From Mediterranea sp. (in: CFB group bacteria) (GTDB lineage: Bacteria > Bacteroidota > Bacteroidia > Bacteroidales > Bacteroidaceae), in contig JAISIZ010000127.1 in the NCBI GenBank assembly GCA_031261785.1, forward strand, positions 1 to 44,370: a stretch of DNA of 44,370 nucleotides, given 5' to 3'. How positions within the stretch are numbered: the first letter of the stretch is position 1; each line of letters starts with the position of its first letter. The position numbers and the translations under genes are program-made. A model generated the notes under the pieces. The model was not told where the DNA came from. It saw nothing but the letters and a program-made list of their open reading frames with translations, and made no database searches. This document shows positions 7,068 to 16,970 of this stretch, piece by piece.

Positions 7068-9368
7068 TCACGATAGGGGCTTACTTTTGACCGGGAAGTT
7101 CACCGTCTTTAAGATGTTCCGCGAGGAGGGGCCGAGGCGGACGACGTACTCGCCATTCTCGACCATCCAGGTCGACGCGTTCTCGTCGTACGACGCGAGG
7201 TCGTCGAGGGAGAAGCGCAGCTCGACGGTCTGGCTCTCGCCGGATTGTAGCAGCGGCGTCTTGGCGAAGGCTCTCAGCTCCTTGGCGGGCTTGTCGAGCT
7301 GGCCGCCGGGGGCGGAGACGTAGAGCTGCACCACCTCCTTGCCAGGCAGGCTGCCGGTGTTCTTCACGGCGAGCTTCACGGTGAAGGCGCCGTCGGCCGG
7401 CGTCAGCTGCGGGTCGCCGTACTCGAACGTAGTGTAGGAGAGTCCGTATCCGAAGGGATAGGAAACATCCTTGCCCCGGGTGTCGAAGTAACGGTATCCC
7501 ACGTATATGCCCTCCTCGTAGCGGGTGTAGTCCACGTTGCGCACGCTCTCTTTCTTCACGCTGTCGGTGGGGAAGAAGACGGGGGCGCCCGCCACGTAGT
7601 CGTACGGGAAGTTGGCCGACGAGGCGATGTCCATGTAGGCCAGGGGGAATGTCATGGGCAGTCGTCCCGAAGGGTTGACGGCGCCCTTGAGCACGTCGGC
7701 CACGGAGTTGCCTCCCTCCTGCCCCGGCTGCCAGGCCAGCAGGATGGCGTCGGGCATGTCTTTCCACGAAGCGGTCTCGATCACCCCGCCGATGTTGAGC
7801 ACCACCACCACTCGCTTGCCGGCGGCGTGGTAGGCGTCGCACACGGCCTTGATGAGCCGCTTCTCGATGGCGGACATCTCGTAGTCGTCGGTGAGCTGCC
7901 GGTCGGCGAACTCGCCGGAGTTGCGGCCGATGGTGACGAGGGCGATGTCGCTCCCGTCGACGCTCTCTTTCAACTGCGCGGGGGTGGGCACGATCTCCGC
8001 GGCCCGCTTGCGGGGCATGAACATGGCGTAGGGATTCTTCGGGTCGGGGGCGTTACGCTCGTTCTCGGCGGCGATGTGCGTCTCGTACACCTCGGCCAGG
8101 GGGGCGCAGAAGCTGTACCCGGCGTTGGCCAGTCCCTCCTTGAGCGATACGGTGTACGCCTCGTTCACGTCGCCCGAGCCGGTACCTCCCGAGATGAACT
8201 CGTAGGAGGTGATGCCGAAGGCGGCCACGCTCTTCACGCCCGCGGCGAGGGGCAGCGCGGCGTTGTCGTTCTTGAGGAGCACCATGCCCTCGGTGGCCGA
8301 TTCGCGGGTGACGGCGGCGTGCGCCTTCAGGTCGGGCTTGTTGCTGAAGGCGTATCCCTTGAAGCGCGGCGTCCGGAGGATGAGTTCGAGGATGCGCCGC
8401 ACGTTGGTGTCGATGTCGGCCATGACCAGGGTGCTGTCCTTGGCGGCGGCCATGATGGCGTCGTACTGGCGGGGGATGCCGGGCATGAGGAGGTCGTTGC
8501 CGGCATGTACCTGCGCGGGCGGGTTGGTGCCGCCGAACCAGTCGGTCATCACCGTCCCCTCGAAGCCCCATTCGCCGCGGAGTATGTCGGTGAGCAGCGC
8601 GCGGTCCTCGGAGGTGTAGGTGCCGTTGATCTTGTTGTACGAGGTCATTACGGTCCAGGGCTGCGCCTCCCTGACGGCTATCTCGAAGCCTTTATAGTAG
8701 ATCTCGCGGAGGGTGCGCTGGGAGGCGATGACGTCGTTGGCCATCCGGTTGGTCTCCTGGTTGTTGGCCACGAAGTGCTTGGCGGACGTTCCCACGTCGT
8801 TGCTCTGCACGCCCTTGATCATGGCGGCGGCCATCTTGCCCGAGAGGAGCGGGTCCTCGGAGTAGTACTCGAAGTTGCGTCCGCAGAGCGGGTTGCGATG
8901 TATGTTGAGCGCCGGGCCGAGCAGCACGTCGACGCCGTACTCGAGCACCTCGTTGCCGATGGACTGCCCCACGCTCTCCACCAGGTCGGTGTTCCAAGTC
9001 GAGGCGAGCAGCGTCCCCACGGGGAAGGCGGTGCAGTAGTAGGTGTTGATGCTGTCGCCCTCGCGGCGGGGCTGTATGCGCAATCCGGCGGGGCCGTCGG
9101 CTAGCACGATGGCGGGTATGCCGAGGCGGGGGATGGGATAGGTGGTGCCGGCGGCGCCGGGCACGAGCTTGCGCGTCTCGCCCACCACGGCGCTGTCGCC
9201 CGAGGCGCCGGCCATGCCGGTGCCGATGAGCAGCTGCACCTTCTCTTCGAGCGTCATGGCGGCCACGACGTCGTCCACCGAGCTTTTGCCTAACTGGGGC
9301 ACGCCCGGATCGCACGAGACGAGGGCCATCAGCGCGGCGGCGGCCAAGGGGAATATGTGTCTTTTCAT
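7068..9368 (-). CDS. Glycoside hydrolase family 3 lipoprotein (beta-glucosidase/beta-xylosidase type)
   Basis: A 766-residue exo-acting glycosidase. The lipobox LVSC puts the lipid-bearing Cys at residue 19, so it is membrane-anchored, probably facing the periplasm or cell surface. The GH3 (beta/alpha)8 domain includes ADGPAGLR, the substrate-binding AKHFVANNQE, and TVMTDWFGG with Asp276 as the expected nucleophile. The alpha/beta sandwich domain follows, and a fibronectin III-like domain ends the protein (about residues 650-760). The sequence does not decide between glucosidase and xylosidase. It is the last gene of the susC operon, 15 bp after the esterase gene. Its length is typical of BglX-like enzymes. 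Confidence 0.92.
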   Translation of the reverse strand: MKRHIFPLAAAALMALVSCDPGVPQLGKSSVDDVVAAMTLEEKVQLLIGTGMAGASGDSAVVGETRKLVPGAAGTTYPIPRLGIPAIVLADGPAGLRIQPRREGDSINTYYCTAFPVGTLLASTWNTDLVESVGQSIGNEVLEYGVDVLLGPALNIHRNPLCGRNFEYYSEDPLLSGKMAAAMIKGVQSNDVGTSAKHFVANNQETNRMANDVIASQRTLREIYYKGFEIAVREAQPWTVMTSYNKINGTYTSEDRALLTDILRGEWGFEGTVMTDWFGGTNPPAQVHAGNDLLMPGIPRQYDAIMAAAKDSTLVMADIDTNVRRILELILRTPRFKGYAFSNKPDLKAHAAVTRESATEGMVLLKNDNAALPLAAGVKSVAAFGITSYEFISGGTGSGDVNEAYTVSLKEGLANAGYSFCAPLAEVYETHIAAENERNAPDPKNPYAMFMPRKRAAEIVPTPAQLKESVDGSDIALVTIGRNSGEFADRQLTDDYEMSAIEKRLIKAVCDAYHAAGKRVVVVLNIGGVIETASWKDMPDAILLAWQPGQEGGNSVADVLKGAVNPSGRLPMTFPLAYMDIASSANFPYDYVAGAPVFFPTDSVKKESVRNVDYTRYEEGIYVGYRYFDTRGKDVSYPFGYGLSYTTFEYGDPQLTPADGAFTVKLAVKNTGSLPGKEVVQLYVSAPGGQLDKPAKELRAFAKTPLLQSGESQTVELRFSLDDLASYDENASTWMVENGEYVVRLGPSSRNILKTVNFPVKSKPLS

Positions 9369-9383
9369 GTCGGGCCTCCTCCT

Positions 9384-10625
9384 TTATTTATTGAACAGCA
9401 TGGGTGCGAACTTGGCGAGGTAGATGCGCCAGTTGCGCCAGATGTGTCCACCCTCGTTCTCGAAGTACTCGTACTTGTATCCGTTGTCGTCGAGCAGCTT
9501 GCGGTAGTCGACGTTGGCCTTGTAGAGGAAGTCGGTCTTGCCGATGGCTATCCAGTAGAGCTTGGGGCTCTTGGCGAACTGCGTCTTGAGCTTCTGCGGG
9601 ATGTTCTGGTAGATGGGGTTGTCCTGGCGGTCGCCCATGTCGAAGGTGATGGTGGCCGCCGAGAAGAGGCCCACGTAGTCGAACAGGTCGGGGAATTCCT
9701 TGGAGATGTTGAGCGAGTGCGCGCCGCCCATGGACAGGCCGGCGATGGCACGTGCCGATTTCTTCTTCTCCACGCGGTAGTTGGTCTCGACAAACTTCAC
9801 GATGTCGGGGAAGGCCAGCTCGTACGAGCTTTTCGGCTTGTAGGGTGGCTCGGGGCGCGCGGCGCCGCGGTTGGCGAAGGGGTTGGCGGGCGTCTTCAGT
9901 CCCTGCTCGTCCTCGCCGGGGGCCGACTTCTGCGTGGCGTTGCCGTTGGGCATCACCACGAGCATGGGCTTGGCCTTGCCTTGCGCGATGAGGTTGTCCA
10001 TGATCTGCGCCGTGCGTCCCAGGGTGATCCACGCCTCCTCGTCGCCTCCCGCCCCGTGGAGCAGGTAGAGCACGGGGTACGACTTGCCGCTGGCCTCGTA
10101 TCCCGGTGGGGTGTAGATGGTGATGCGGCGGTCGTATCCCAGCGTGGGGCTGCTGTACCAGCGCCGGGCCACGGTGCCGTGGGGCACGTCGCGCACGCTG
10201 TAGAGGTCGCCCGGGTCGCCCGGGATGATGAAGATGTTGGTGATGGACACCACGTCGCGCGAGAGGAAGATGTTGCTGGGATCGCGCGTGGTGAGGCCGT
10301 CCACGATGAAGGAGTAGCTGTACAGCTCGGAGGGGAGCGGGGCGGAGGTGAACTCCCACACGCCGTTCTTCTCGGTGAGGTCAGCCACGCCGGGGAAGTC
10401 GTAGGACATGCCGTTGTCGAACTTGCGGTTCTCCGTGGGCAGGAAGTCGCCCGTCACCTGTACCCTCGCCGCCTTGGGGGCGCGTAGGCGGAAGGTCACC
10501 GAGTTGTCGCTGTTGATCTCGGGCGACACGATGGCGCCGTTGCCGCTCCACAGGGCTTCCTGCGCGAACGACGCCGCGGCGAATAGCATCATCGCCACAG
10601 CCAATAAAGTTTTCTTTTTCATCAT
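9384..10625 (-). CDS. Carbohydrate esterase family 1-like esterase
   Basis: A 413-residue exported enzyme. After a signal peptide ending near SFAQ comes an immunoglobulin-like domain (VTFRLRAPKAARVQVTGDF) and then an esterase-D/CE1 alpha/beta hydrolase domain from about residue 140. The nucleophile is Ser298 in GLSMGG. An acid in GKTDF and His in EGGHIWRNWR complete the triad. Such enzymes remove acetyl or feruloyl groups from plant-type polysaccharides; which ester is cleaved here is not known. The frame extends to 10895 but lacks a sensible N-terminus there; the ATG-ATG at 10625/10622 precedes a good signal peptide. It is fourth in the susC operon. Confidence 0.9.
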   Translation of the reverse strand: MMKKKTLLAVAMMLFAAASFAQEALWSGNGAIVSPEINSDNSVTFRLRAPKAARVQVTGDFLPTENRKFDNGMSYDFPGVADLTEKNGVWEFTSAPLPSELYSYSFIVDGLTTRDPSNIFLSRDVVSITNIFIIPGDPGDLYSVRDVPHGTVARRWYSSPTLGYDRRITIYTPPGYEASGKSYPVLYLLHGAGGDEEAWITLGRTAQIMDNLIAQGKAKPMLVVMPNGNATQKSAPGEDEQGLKTPANPFANRGAARPEPPYKPKSSYELAFPDIVKFVETNYRVEKKKSARAIAGLSMGGAHSLNISKEFPDLFDYVGLFSAATITFDMGDRQDNPIYQNIPQKLKTQFAKSPKLYWIAIGKTDFLYKANVDYRKLLDDNGYKYEYFENEGGHIWRNWRIYLAKFAPMLFNK

Positions 10626-10672
10626 TGTTACATTCGTTATTAAGTTGTTTACTTTACTCTCCTGTTCGCTTC

Positions 10673-12070
10673 TCATTCGGGCTGTACGTCGGTGAAGTTC
10701 ACGCTGCCGGTCTCCGCGCTCGTGGCCCACATGGGTTGGGTGATGTCCTGCAGCGCGAGGCCGGTGCCGGTGATGCCGAGCACGCCGCCGTCGTCGATGA
10801 TGGTCAGCGCTCCCCCGCCGGCGCGGATAAACTGCTTCTGCCCGTCCTGCATGTAGTACGAGCCGGTCTCCATGATGCCCGCCCCGCCGAACCACGACAT
10901 GTCGAAGTACGAGCCTACCACCACCTGTCCGGCGGCCGTCACGGGGTCGCTCAGCGCGTAGCTACCCGCCAGCGAGGCTGGCGACACGCCCGTGACCACC
11001 TCGAAGTAGGCCACGACCTCACCGTTGGAGGAGATGGTGATGGCGTTCAGTTGCGTGCCGTCGATGGTGGTGTAGTTCATGCCGTCCTGCGTGTACTGGT
11101 AGGGGGAGGTGACGGCGTTGGAATAGGTATAGCTGGAGGCTTGCGTGGCGTTGGCCAGGTTGATGCTTACCGTGCCCGGTCGTGCAGTGCCGCCATACGT
11201 ATTGGGGTCAGAGATGTCGATAATGGTAAGGTCGTTACTGCTGAAGGTGACTGCTCCGTTACTTTCGGTAATGGTGAGTGTACCGCCATGCAGATAATCC
11301 GGAATAGGATCGGCAGCCAGATACGAGCCACCCTTGATAACTTCCGCACCCCAGCCCAAAGCAGGCAGGTCAACATACGTACCACGTACCACAGCACCAT
11401 TCGTATCGGCAATGCTTCCGCTTACGGGATAAGTGCCTGCCAGTGAAGTCTTACTGTCGGCAGTCACGATCTCGAAGTAAGCAGCCAATGCATCATCAGA
11501 GTAAACAGTGACCTTACTCAGCTTAGAACCTTCCAGCGGCAGGTAAGTAGCTCCGTCAAGCGTGTAGTAGTAAGGCGCACTTGTCTCTACCTGATAAGTA
11601 ACCGTTGGCGGGTCGAGCGGGAACACGATGTCGCCCTCGTAGCCGAGGCGTACGAAGGTGTTGTCGGCCAGCTGCAGCGTACCTTTGATGACGTAGTGGC
11701 TCTCGCCGCTCAACGTCACGTCGATGACGCCGGCGGTGATGGCCTGCCCGTTGAATGTGCTGATACCGGCGACGTAGTTGCCGTTGACGGCTTGGGCCGC
11801 ACCGGCTATGGTGTAGCCCTTGGGCAGCAGGTTGTAGGCGTTGGTCACGAAGGTGACGTTGAACAGCGCACCGGCGTCGCCCGACAGCTGCACGTTGATG
11901 AGGCGTTTGCCGCCGTCCTGCTTGTCGACGTTCAGCGCGACGAGCGAGGTGAGGGTGTACTCTTCCGGAGCGGGGTAGCGTCCGTCCAGCGAGTCAATGT
12001 AATCGTTGCCGCATCCGGCGAGCAGCACGATGGCTGCCGCGGCGGCGAATGACTTTATAATGCTTTTCAT
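10673..12070 (-). CDS. SusE-position surface lipoprotein with two internal repeats
   Basis: A 465-residue lipoprotein. The signal ends in the lipobox LLAGC with Cys20. It follows susD directly (57 bp), where SusE/SusF glycan-binding proteins normally sit. Two related domains can be read: about residues 160-255 and 310-405. Each runs from a Tyr-rich start (YYYTLDGATY, YQYTQDGMNY) through AYFEIVT/AYFEVVT and SLAGTYPVS/SLAGSYALS to GGSYLAADP/TGSYYMQDG. It probably binds the imported glycan at the cell surface; this is inferred from position. The DNA of the first repeat (about 11190-11600) is clearly less GC-rich than the rest. Confidence 0.8.
   Translation of the reverse strand: MKSIIKSFAAAAAIVLLAGCGNDYIDSLDGRYPAPEEYTLTSLVALNVDKQDGGKRLINVQLSGDAGALFNVTFVTNAYNLLPKGYTIAGAAQAVNGNYVAGISTFNGQAITAGVIDVTLSGESHYVIKGTLQLADNTFVRLGYEGDIVFPLDPPTVTYQVETSAPYYYTLDGATYLPLEGSKLSKVTVYSDDALAAYFEIVTADSKTSLAGTYPVSGSIADTNGAVVRGTYVDLPALGWGAEVIKGGSYLAADPIPDYLHGGTLTITESNGAVTFSSNDLTIIDISDPNTYGGTARPGTVSINLANATQASSYTYSNAVTSPYQYTQDGMNYTTIDGTQLNAITISSNGEVVAYFEVVTGVSPASLAGSYALSDPVTAAGQVVVGSYFDMSWFGGAGIMETGSYYMQDGQKQFIRAGGGALTIIDDGGVLGITGTGLALQDITQPMWATSAETGSVNFTDVQPE
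11190..11600 (-). other. Low-GC block covering the first repeat domain of the SusE-like lipoprotein
   Basis: Judged by eye, this block uses many A- or T-ending codons and is near 50 percent GC, while the flanking gene parts are near 60 percent or more. Its edges fit the first internal repeat (residues about 157-293). This suggests the domain was exchanged by recombination with a related gene. Confidence 0.5.
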
Positions 12071-12127
12071 ACCTTATATTATATATATGATGAATATCTG
12101 GAGGAATGGTTTACCGGTGACGCGATT

Positions 12128-13693
12128 TTACCATCCTTCGTTCTGCGTCACATTCTCGTTGAGCATAATCTCCCGTCCGGGTATGGGCAGCAATCTATGC
12201 TTGGCCTGGAAGCCGAAGGTGCTGTTGGTGAAGGCTACCGAGGCTTGCGTGCCGTTGAAGCTCTTGACCTCTTTGCCTTGCTGGCTGAGCGCGCTTTCGG
12301 CATCGCCCCAGCGCACGAGGTCCTGGTAGCGGCAGCCCTCGTCGCACAGCTCGAGGCGCTTCTCTATCTTCACGTCGTCCATGGTCACGCTGCCCAGTTC
12401 GGGGAGTTGGGCGCGGGTGCGTATGCGGTTCACGTAGCGGAGGGCCTTGCCCGCGTCGCCCCCGTGCAGCTGCGCCTCGGCGGCGAGCAGCAGCACCTCG
12501 GCGTAGCGCATCACCCGCAGGTTGGCGGCTTGCCAGCCCCGAAAGTTGGGGTAGCCCATGATGCTCTCGCTGAGCAAGATGCGGTTCTTCCAGTAGAAGT
12601 ATCCTTCGTTGCCGTACACCGTGGAGCCGGAGCGTATGGGCAGGTTGATCTCGTCGCGGAGGAAGTCGTAAGGCTTCATGGTCTGGTTGAGCCGGTAGCC
12701 GTTGGCACCTTCGCGGGCCACGAAGGCGTCGTACAGCGCCTTGCGGGGATTCATGAATCCGTAGCCAGCGTCGGTGGCGATGTCGGCGTAGGCGGGGTTG
12801 ACGGCGCCGGCGTCCATCTGGTCGAAACGCCATCCCACCATCAGGTTGTAGAAGTTGAAGTAGGCGTTGTTGGTGTCGAAACGTATCTGCGCCTCGATGA
12901 TGGATTCGCTGTTGTTGTTGGACACCATCCTGAGAACGTCGCCGTAGTCGCCTTGGTAGAGGTCGTAGAGGTTGGAGTTGATGACGTTGTCGAGCGTTTG
13001 CTGCGCTTCCGGCCATTTCTCTTGGAAGACGTAGGCCTTGCCCAGCAGCGCCTCGGCGGCTTGCTTAGTGACACGGTTGCCCGTCTCGGCGTCGTTCACG
13101 CCCGTCTTGCTGCGCAGCGTGCCCGAGGCGATGGCTTCGGTAAGGTCGGTCTCTATCAGCAGCCAGGTGGTTTCGGGCGTGCCGTTGGGCTGCCGGTACT
13201 CGCTGGAGTTGAGCACGTGGTCGATGGCGGGCGCGTTGGCCCATAGCGTCACCAGTTCGAAGTGCGACCAAGCGCGGAAGTACTTGGCCTCGGCGCGTGC
13301 GCGTCGCTTCACCTCGGTGTCGTCGGCCACGTTGTCGAGCACGAGGTTGGCGTTGTAGATGATGGCGTACAGGTTGGTGTACAGTCCGGCGATGAGCGAG
13401 TGCTCGGTTCCGAACGTGAACTCGTTGAGCTGCTCTATCTCAGCGTTGTCGCCTCGCGCTCCGCCTCCCGCCCAAGCGTCGTCGGCCATGGCGTTCTTCA
13501 CGAAGTACCAGTTGTAGAAGGCGTCACGCCAGGAGAGGTAGATGGCCGCCGCGGCGCTCTCGGCGTCGGCGTCGGTTTGGTAAAACTGGTCCATACCGCC
13601 CAGGTTACCGTGCTTCTCTATGTCAAGCTCGCTCTCGCAACTCGTCGGGAAGAGAGCCAGTGCCAGCATGGCGATGTAATATCTGATTTTCAT
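12128..13693 (-). CDS. SusD family starch-binding-like lipoprotein
   Basis: A 521-residue outer-membrane surface lipoprotein. The lipobox FPTSC gives Cys19. The N-terminal SusD region (MDQFYQTDADAESAAAAIY) and TPR-like helices follow, and the C-terminal RagB/SusD domain ends with FGFQAKHRLLPIPGREIMLN. SusD proteins form the lid over the SusC transporter and bind the oligosaccharide; the ligand is not predictable here. It is 66 bp after susC and 57 bp before the SusE-like gene, in the same operon. The length is normal. Confidence 0.95.
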   Translation of the reverse strand: MKIRYYIAMLALALFPTSCESELDIEKHGNLGGMDQFYQTDADAESAAAAIYLSWRDAFYNWYFVKNAMADDAWAGGGARGDNAEIEQLNEFTFGTEHSLIAGLYTNLYAIIYNANLVLDNVADDTEVKRRARAEAKYFRAWSHFELVTLWANAPAIDHVLNSSEYRQPNGTPETTWLLIETDLTEAIASGTLRSKTGVNDAETGNRVTKQAAEALLGKAYVFQEKWPEAQQTLDNVINSNLYDLYQGDYGDVLRMVSNNNSESIIEAQIRFDTNNAYFNFYNLMVGWRFDQMDAGAVNPAYADIATDAGYGFMNPRKALYDAFVAREGANGYRLNQTMKPYDFLRDEINLPIRSGSTVYGNEGYFYWKNRILLSESIMGYPNFRGWQAANLRVMRYAEVLLLAAEAQLHGGDAGKALRYVNRIRTRAQLPELGSVTMDDVKIEKRLELCDEGCRYQDLVRWGDAESALSQQGKEVKSFNGTQASVAFTNSTFGFQAKHRLLPIPGREIMLNENVTQNEGW

Positions 13694-13759
13694 ATCTTCT
13701 TTGAATGTTATAAGGTTATACGCTGTCTATGCGATTCTTCTTTCCTGTGAGGGGGGAAG

Positions 13760-16700
13760 TCAGAACGACACGTTGATGCCGAACATCGTCTTGCGCGACG
13801 AAGGATAGGCGCCCTTGTCGATGCCCATGGCCGAGATGGCCGATCCGGCCGATGCCTCGGGGTCGAAGCCCGGGTACTTGGTGAAGACGAAGAAGTCCTC
13901 GAGCGAGAGGTACAGCCGCACGTTGGTGAGCCACGCCTTCTGTATGAGTTGCTTGGGCAGGCTGTAGCCCAGCTGGATTTGCTTGACCTTGAAGAAGGAG
14001 CCGTCGGATACCATGGCGTCGCTGGTGACGTACTTGTCGAGGTCGCTCGCTCCGGCGCGGGGTACGGTGGCGTTGGTGTTGTCGGCCGTCCAGCGTCCGT
14101 CGTACCAGATCTTCTTCAGCTTGTTGCTCTGCGGGTAGTCGGGGCGGTTGATGCAGTTGAATATCTGGTTGCCCTCCTGCCCCATGCCGAACACCACGAG
14201 GTCGAAGCCCTTGTAGGCTCCGGTGAGCGTGATGCCGTAGGTCATGCTGGGTATGGCGTCGCCAATCTCCACCTTGTCGTCCTCGTTGAGCACGCCGTCG
14301 GGGGTGATGTCGGCGAAGACGGGATTGCCGGTGGCGGCGTCGATGTGGTCGAGCTTATACCCGCGGAAGTAATACACGGGGTACCCCTGCTCGAAGTAGG
14401 AGATGCCGCCGTAAGTGTGGAACGTGGTGCCCTGTATGCGGGTGAGCGACTTATCGAGGAAAGTCACCTTGTTGCTCAGTGTGGAGAGGTTGGCGTTGAT
14501 GCCGTAGTGGAAGTCGCCTATCCGGTCGCGCCACCCCAGTTCGAACTCCACACCCTTGTTCTCCACGCTGCCGGCGTTGATGACAGGCGCGGTGCCTCCG
14601 ATGGAGAGCGACGGCGTGGTGCCTCCCACGAGCAGGTCCTTGGTCTTCTTGACGTAGTAGTCCATGCTGAACGACAGGCGTTGGTTGAGGAAACGGGAGT
14701 CGAAGCCGATGTCGAACTGCGTGGAGGTTTCCCAGCGCAGGTCCTTGTTACCCATCGTGGTAGGGCGCGCGCCGAGCACGTAGGTATTGCCGCTCACGAA
14801 GGGGTAGTTGCCGGCGCTGGACATGTCGGTGCTGTAAGCGTATCCGCCCAGCGCGGCGAGCGAGCCGTTCTGTCCCCAGCTGGCGCGTAGCTTGAGCTGC
14901 GAGAGCCACTGCGAGGAGCTCTTCATGAACGCCTCGCGGGAGATGTCCCACCCCACGGAGACGGCGGGGAAGTATCCCCAGCGGTTCTCGGCCGGCAGGT
15001 AGGCCAGGTCGGCGGCGTCGGCACGGAGCGAGGCCTGCAGGAAGTAGCGGTTGTCGTAGTTGTAGTTGACGCGCCCGAAGTAGGAGGTCTTCGCCGTGAA
15101 GCTCTCTTCGCCTCCCAGGTTACGCGTGGCGGAGGCCGAGGCGTAGTTGAGGTAGGCAAACAGGGGGTCGTCCTTCAGTATGGCGTGCTCGCCGTCGGCC
15201 GTCAGCCCGCCGTAGGTATAGTTGCTCTGCGTCTTCTGGAACGACATACCCACCATGGCGCCCACGTCGTGCTTGCCGAAGGCGCGCTGGTAATTCACGA
15301 AGTTCTCCCACTGGTAGTAGATGTTGTTGGAGGTGGTGGAGCTTACGTCGGCGTAGTCGCGGCTCTGCGTGGCGTTGCCGTAGAAGGGATGGTTGTAGGT
15401 GGAGCTGTTGCCGCCCGAGAGGCGGTAGCCGAAGCGCGAGGTGAACGTGAATCCCTTGAACGGGGTGAAGTCGGCGTAGAGCGAGCCGTTGACGGTGAAT
15501 CCCCCGTTCTTGGACGTGGTGCGGTCGCGCATGATGAGGGGGTGCATTTGCTCCGAGGTGTAGAACTGGGAGACGGAGTAGTAGTTCCCGTTCGCGTCGG
15601 TGAGCAGGGTGCGTCCGTTGTTCATGGCGTTGCGCATGTCGCTGGTCAGGTTCTCGGGCGTGTAGAACACGGGGGTGAGGGGGTCGAGTTGTAGCACGGA
15701 GGCCAGCAGGGAGCCGTACTCGTTGTTCTCGGAGACGGACTGCACGTCGTACTTCTCGATCATGTTGGTGCTGCCCACCTTGAGCCAGCTCTTGATTCGG
15801 TAGTCGGCGTTGATGGTGGCGGTGAGGCGCTTGTACAGGTCCTTGTCGCCCTTCACGATGCCGTCGTTGTTGAGATAGGAGAGCGAGAGGTAATAGGTAC
15901 CGCGGTCGTTGCCTCCCTCGAACGAGAGGTTGTGGCGTTGCATCTGCGCCGTCTCGAAGGAGGCGTCCACCCACGAGGTGTTGGTCGCTCCGTCCCATTT
16001 GGTCATGATGTCGACCAGCGGATAGTAGCCGCCCTCGGTCATGTAGTCGATGTACTGCGAGGAGTTGAGCATCTGCGGAATGCGCGCCAGGTTCTGCCAG
16101 GTGTACTGGAAGTCGTAGTTGATCTTCACGAATCCCGGAGCGCCTTTCTTGGTCGTGATGAGCACCACGCCGTTGCCGGCCTCGGCGCCGTAGATGGCCG
16201 CCGACGCGGCGTCCTTGAGCACCTCCATGGAGGAGATGTCGTTGGGGTCGATGCCCCCGATGTCGGACATCCGCACGCCGTCGACCACGAAGAGGGGCGA
16301 GGAGGAGACGTTAGAGCTGTATCCGCGCACCCGCACCTGCGGGGTGCTGCCCGGCGCGCCCGAGGTCTGGATGACTTGCACGCCCGCCGCCTTGCCTTGC
16401 AGCGCTTGCTCGGGGCGGGTGATGGTGCGGTTCTCCATGTCTTCCGACTTCACTTGGGCGATGGCGCCGGTAACGGACGATTTCTTCTGCACGCCGTAAC
16501 CTACTACGACGACCTCGTCGAGGCCCGCCCGAGCCTCGTCCAGCTGTACGCTGATATGTGCGCGGCCGTTCACCGCCTCTTCCTTACTGACGTAGCCGAT
16601 GAAAGAGTACACCAGCGTGGCCGAGCGGGGCGCCTGCAGCGTGTAGCGACCGTCGATATCGGTGCTGGTACCTACCGATGTACCTTTGATAACCACGGTG

Positions 16701-16852
16701 GCGCCGGTGAGGCTCTCGCCCCGCTCGTCGGTCACCATTCCGGTGATTTGGAGGTTCTGCGCACGCAATCCTCCCGTAACGAACAACAGAAGCGAGAGCG
16801 CGACGTAGAGCCGGGCCATCCTTCCTTGTCTTACTAATCTGTCATTTTTCAT
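13760..16852 (-). CDS. SusC family TonB-dependent outer-membrane transporter
   Basis: A 1030-residue beta-barrel transporter that imports oligosaccharides using TonB energy. The signal peptide ends near LRAQ. A CarboxypepD_reg-like domain follows (about residues 33-115, ITGMVTDERGESLTGATVVI). Then come the TonB-box-like DEVVVVGYG, the plug (QALQGKAAGVQV, QVRVRGYSS) and the barrel, ending in FGINVSF with the C-terminal aromatic residue needed for barrel insertion. It is the first gene of a five-gene operon with a promoter at 16898. It diverges from the regulator at 19106, separated from it by an ATPase gene. Confidence 0.96.
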   Translation of the reverse strand: MKNDRLVRQGRMARLYVALSLLLFVTGGLRAQNLQITGMVTDERGESLTGATVVIKGTSVGTSTDIDGRYTLQAPRSATLVYSFIGYVSKEEAVNGRAHISVQLDEARAGLDEVVVVGYGVQKKSSVTGAIAQVKSEDMENRTITRPEQALQGKAAGVQVIQTSGAPGSTPQVRVRGYSSNVSSSPLFVVDGVRMSDIGGIDPNDISSMEVLKDAASAAIYGAEAGNGVVLITTKKGAPGFVKINYDFQYTWQNLARIPQMLNSSQYIDYMTEGGYYPLVDIMTKWDGATNTSWVDASFETAQMQRHNLSFEGGNDRGTYYLSLSYLNNDGIVKGDKDLYKRLTATINADYRIKSWLKVGSTNMIEKYDVQSVSENNEYGSLLASVLQLDPLTPVFYTPENLTSDMRNAMNNGRTLLTDANGNYYSVSQFYTSEQMHPLIMRDRTTSKNGGFTVNGSLYADFTPFKGFTFTSRFGYRLSGGNSSTYNHPFYGNATQSRDYADVSSTTSNNIYYQWENFVNYQRAFGKHDVGAMVGMSFQKTQSNYTYGGLTADGEHAILKDDPLFAYLNYASASATRNLGGEESFTAKTSYFGRVNYNYDNRYFLQASLRADAADLAYLPAENRWGYFPAVSVGWDISREAFMKSSSQWLSQLKLRASWGQNGSLAALGGYAYSTDMSSAGNYPFVSGNTYVLGARPTTMGNKDLRWETSTQFDIGFDSRFLNQRLSFSMDYYVKKTKDLLVGGTTPSLSIGGTAPVINAGSVENKGVEFELGWRDRIGDFHYGINANLSTLSNKVTFLDKSLTRIQGTTFHTYGGISYFEQGYPVYYFRGYKLDHIDAATGNPVFADITPDGVLNEDDKVEIGDAIPSMTYGITLTGAYKGFDLVVFGMGQEGNQIFNCINRPDYPQSNKLKKIWYDGRWTADNTNATVPRAGASDLDKYVTSDAMVSDGSFFKVKQIQLGYSLPKQLIQKAWLTNVRLYLSLEDFFVFTKYPGFDPEASAGSAISAMGIDKGAYPSSRKTMFGINVSF

Positions 16853-16897
16853 ACTTGGGACAATTAAATTTAGGGATTACTAAGAGATTTTATGCCG

Positions 16898-16905
16898 CAA
16901 AGATA
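16898..16905 (-). promoter_or_regulatory. susC operon promoter -7 box (TATCTTTG)
   Basis: An exact TAnnTTTG on the minus strand, 45 nt upstream of the susC ATG. It is the likely promoter of the whole susC-to-GH3 operon and the expected target region of the HTCS. Confidence 0.6.
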
Positions 16906-16970
16906 AGGGCATTATCCCCTCGCCGCCTTTCCGATTCTGCCAGAAAGGTTACGGATTTCGGCGAAAAGGT

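Noticed and set aside
7827..9104. 425-codon plus-strand frame opposite the GH3 gene, and other long frames such as 12197-13246 and 24399-25742
   Set aside because: They are antisense shadows of real genes, caused by high GC; rich in Val, Gly, Arg and His with no domains.
10626..10895. Long N-terminal extension of the esterase
   Set aside because: The extension overlaps the SusE-like gene and would bury the signal peptide that starts at 10625.
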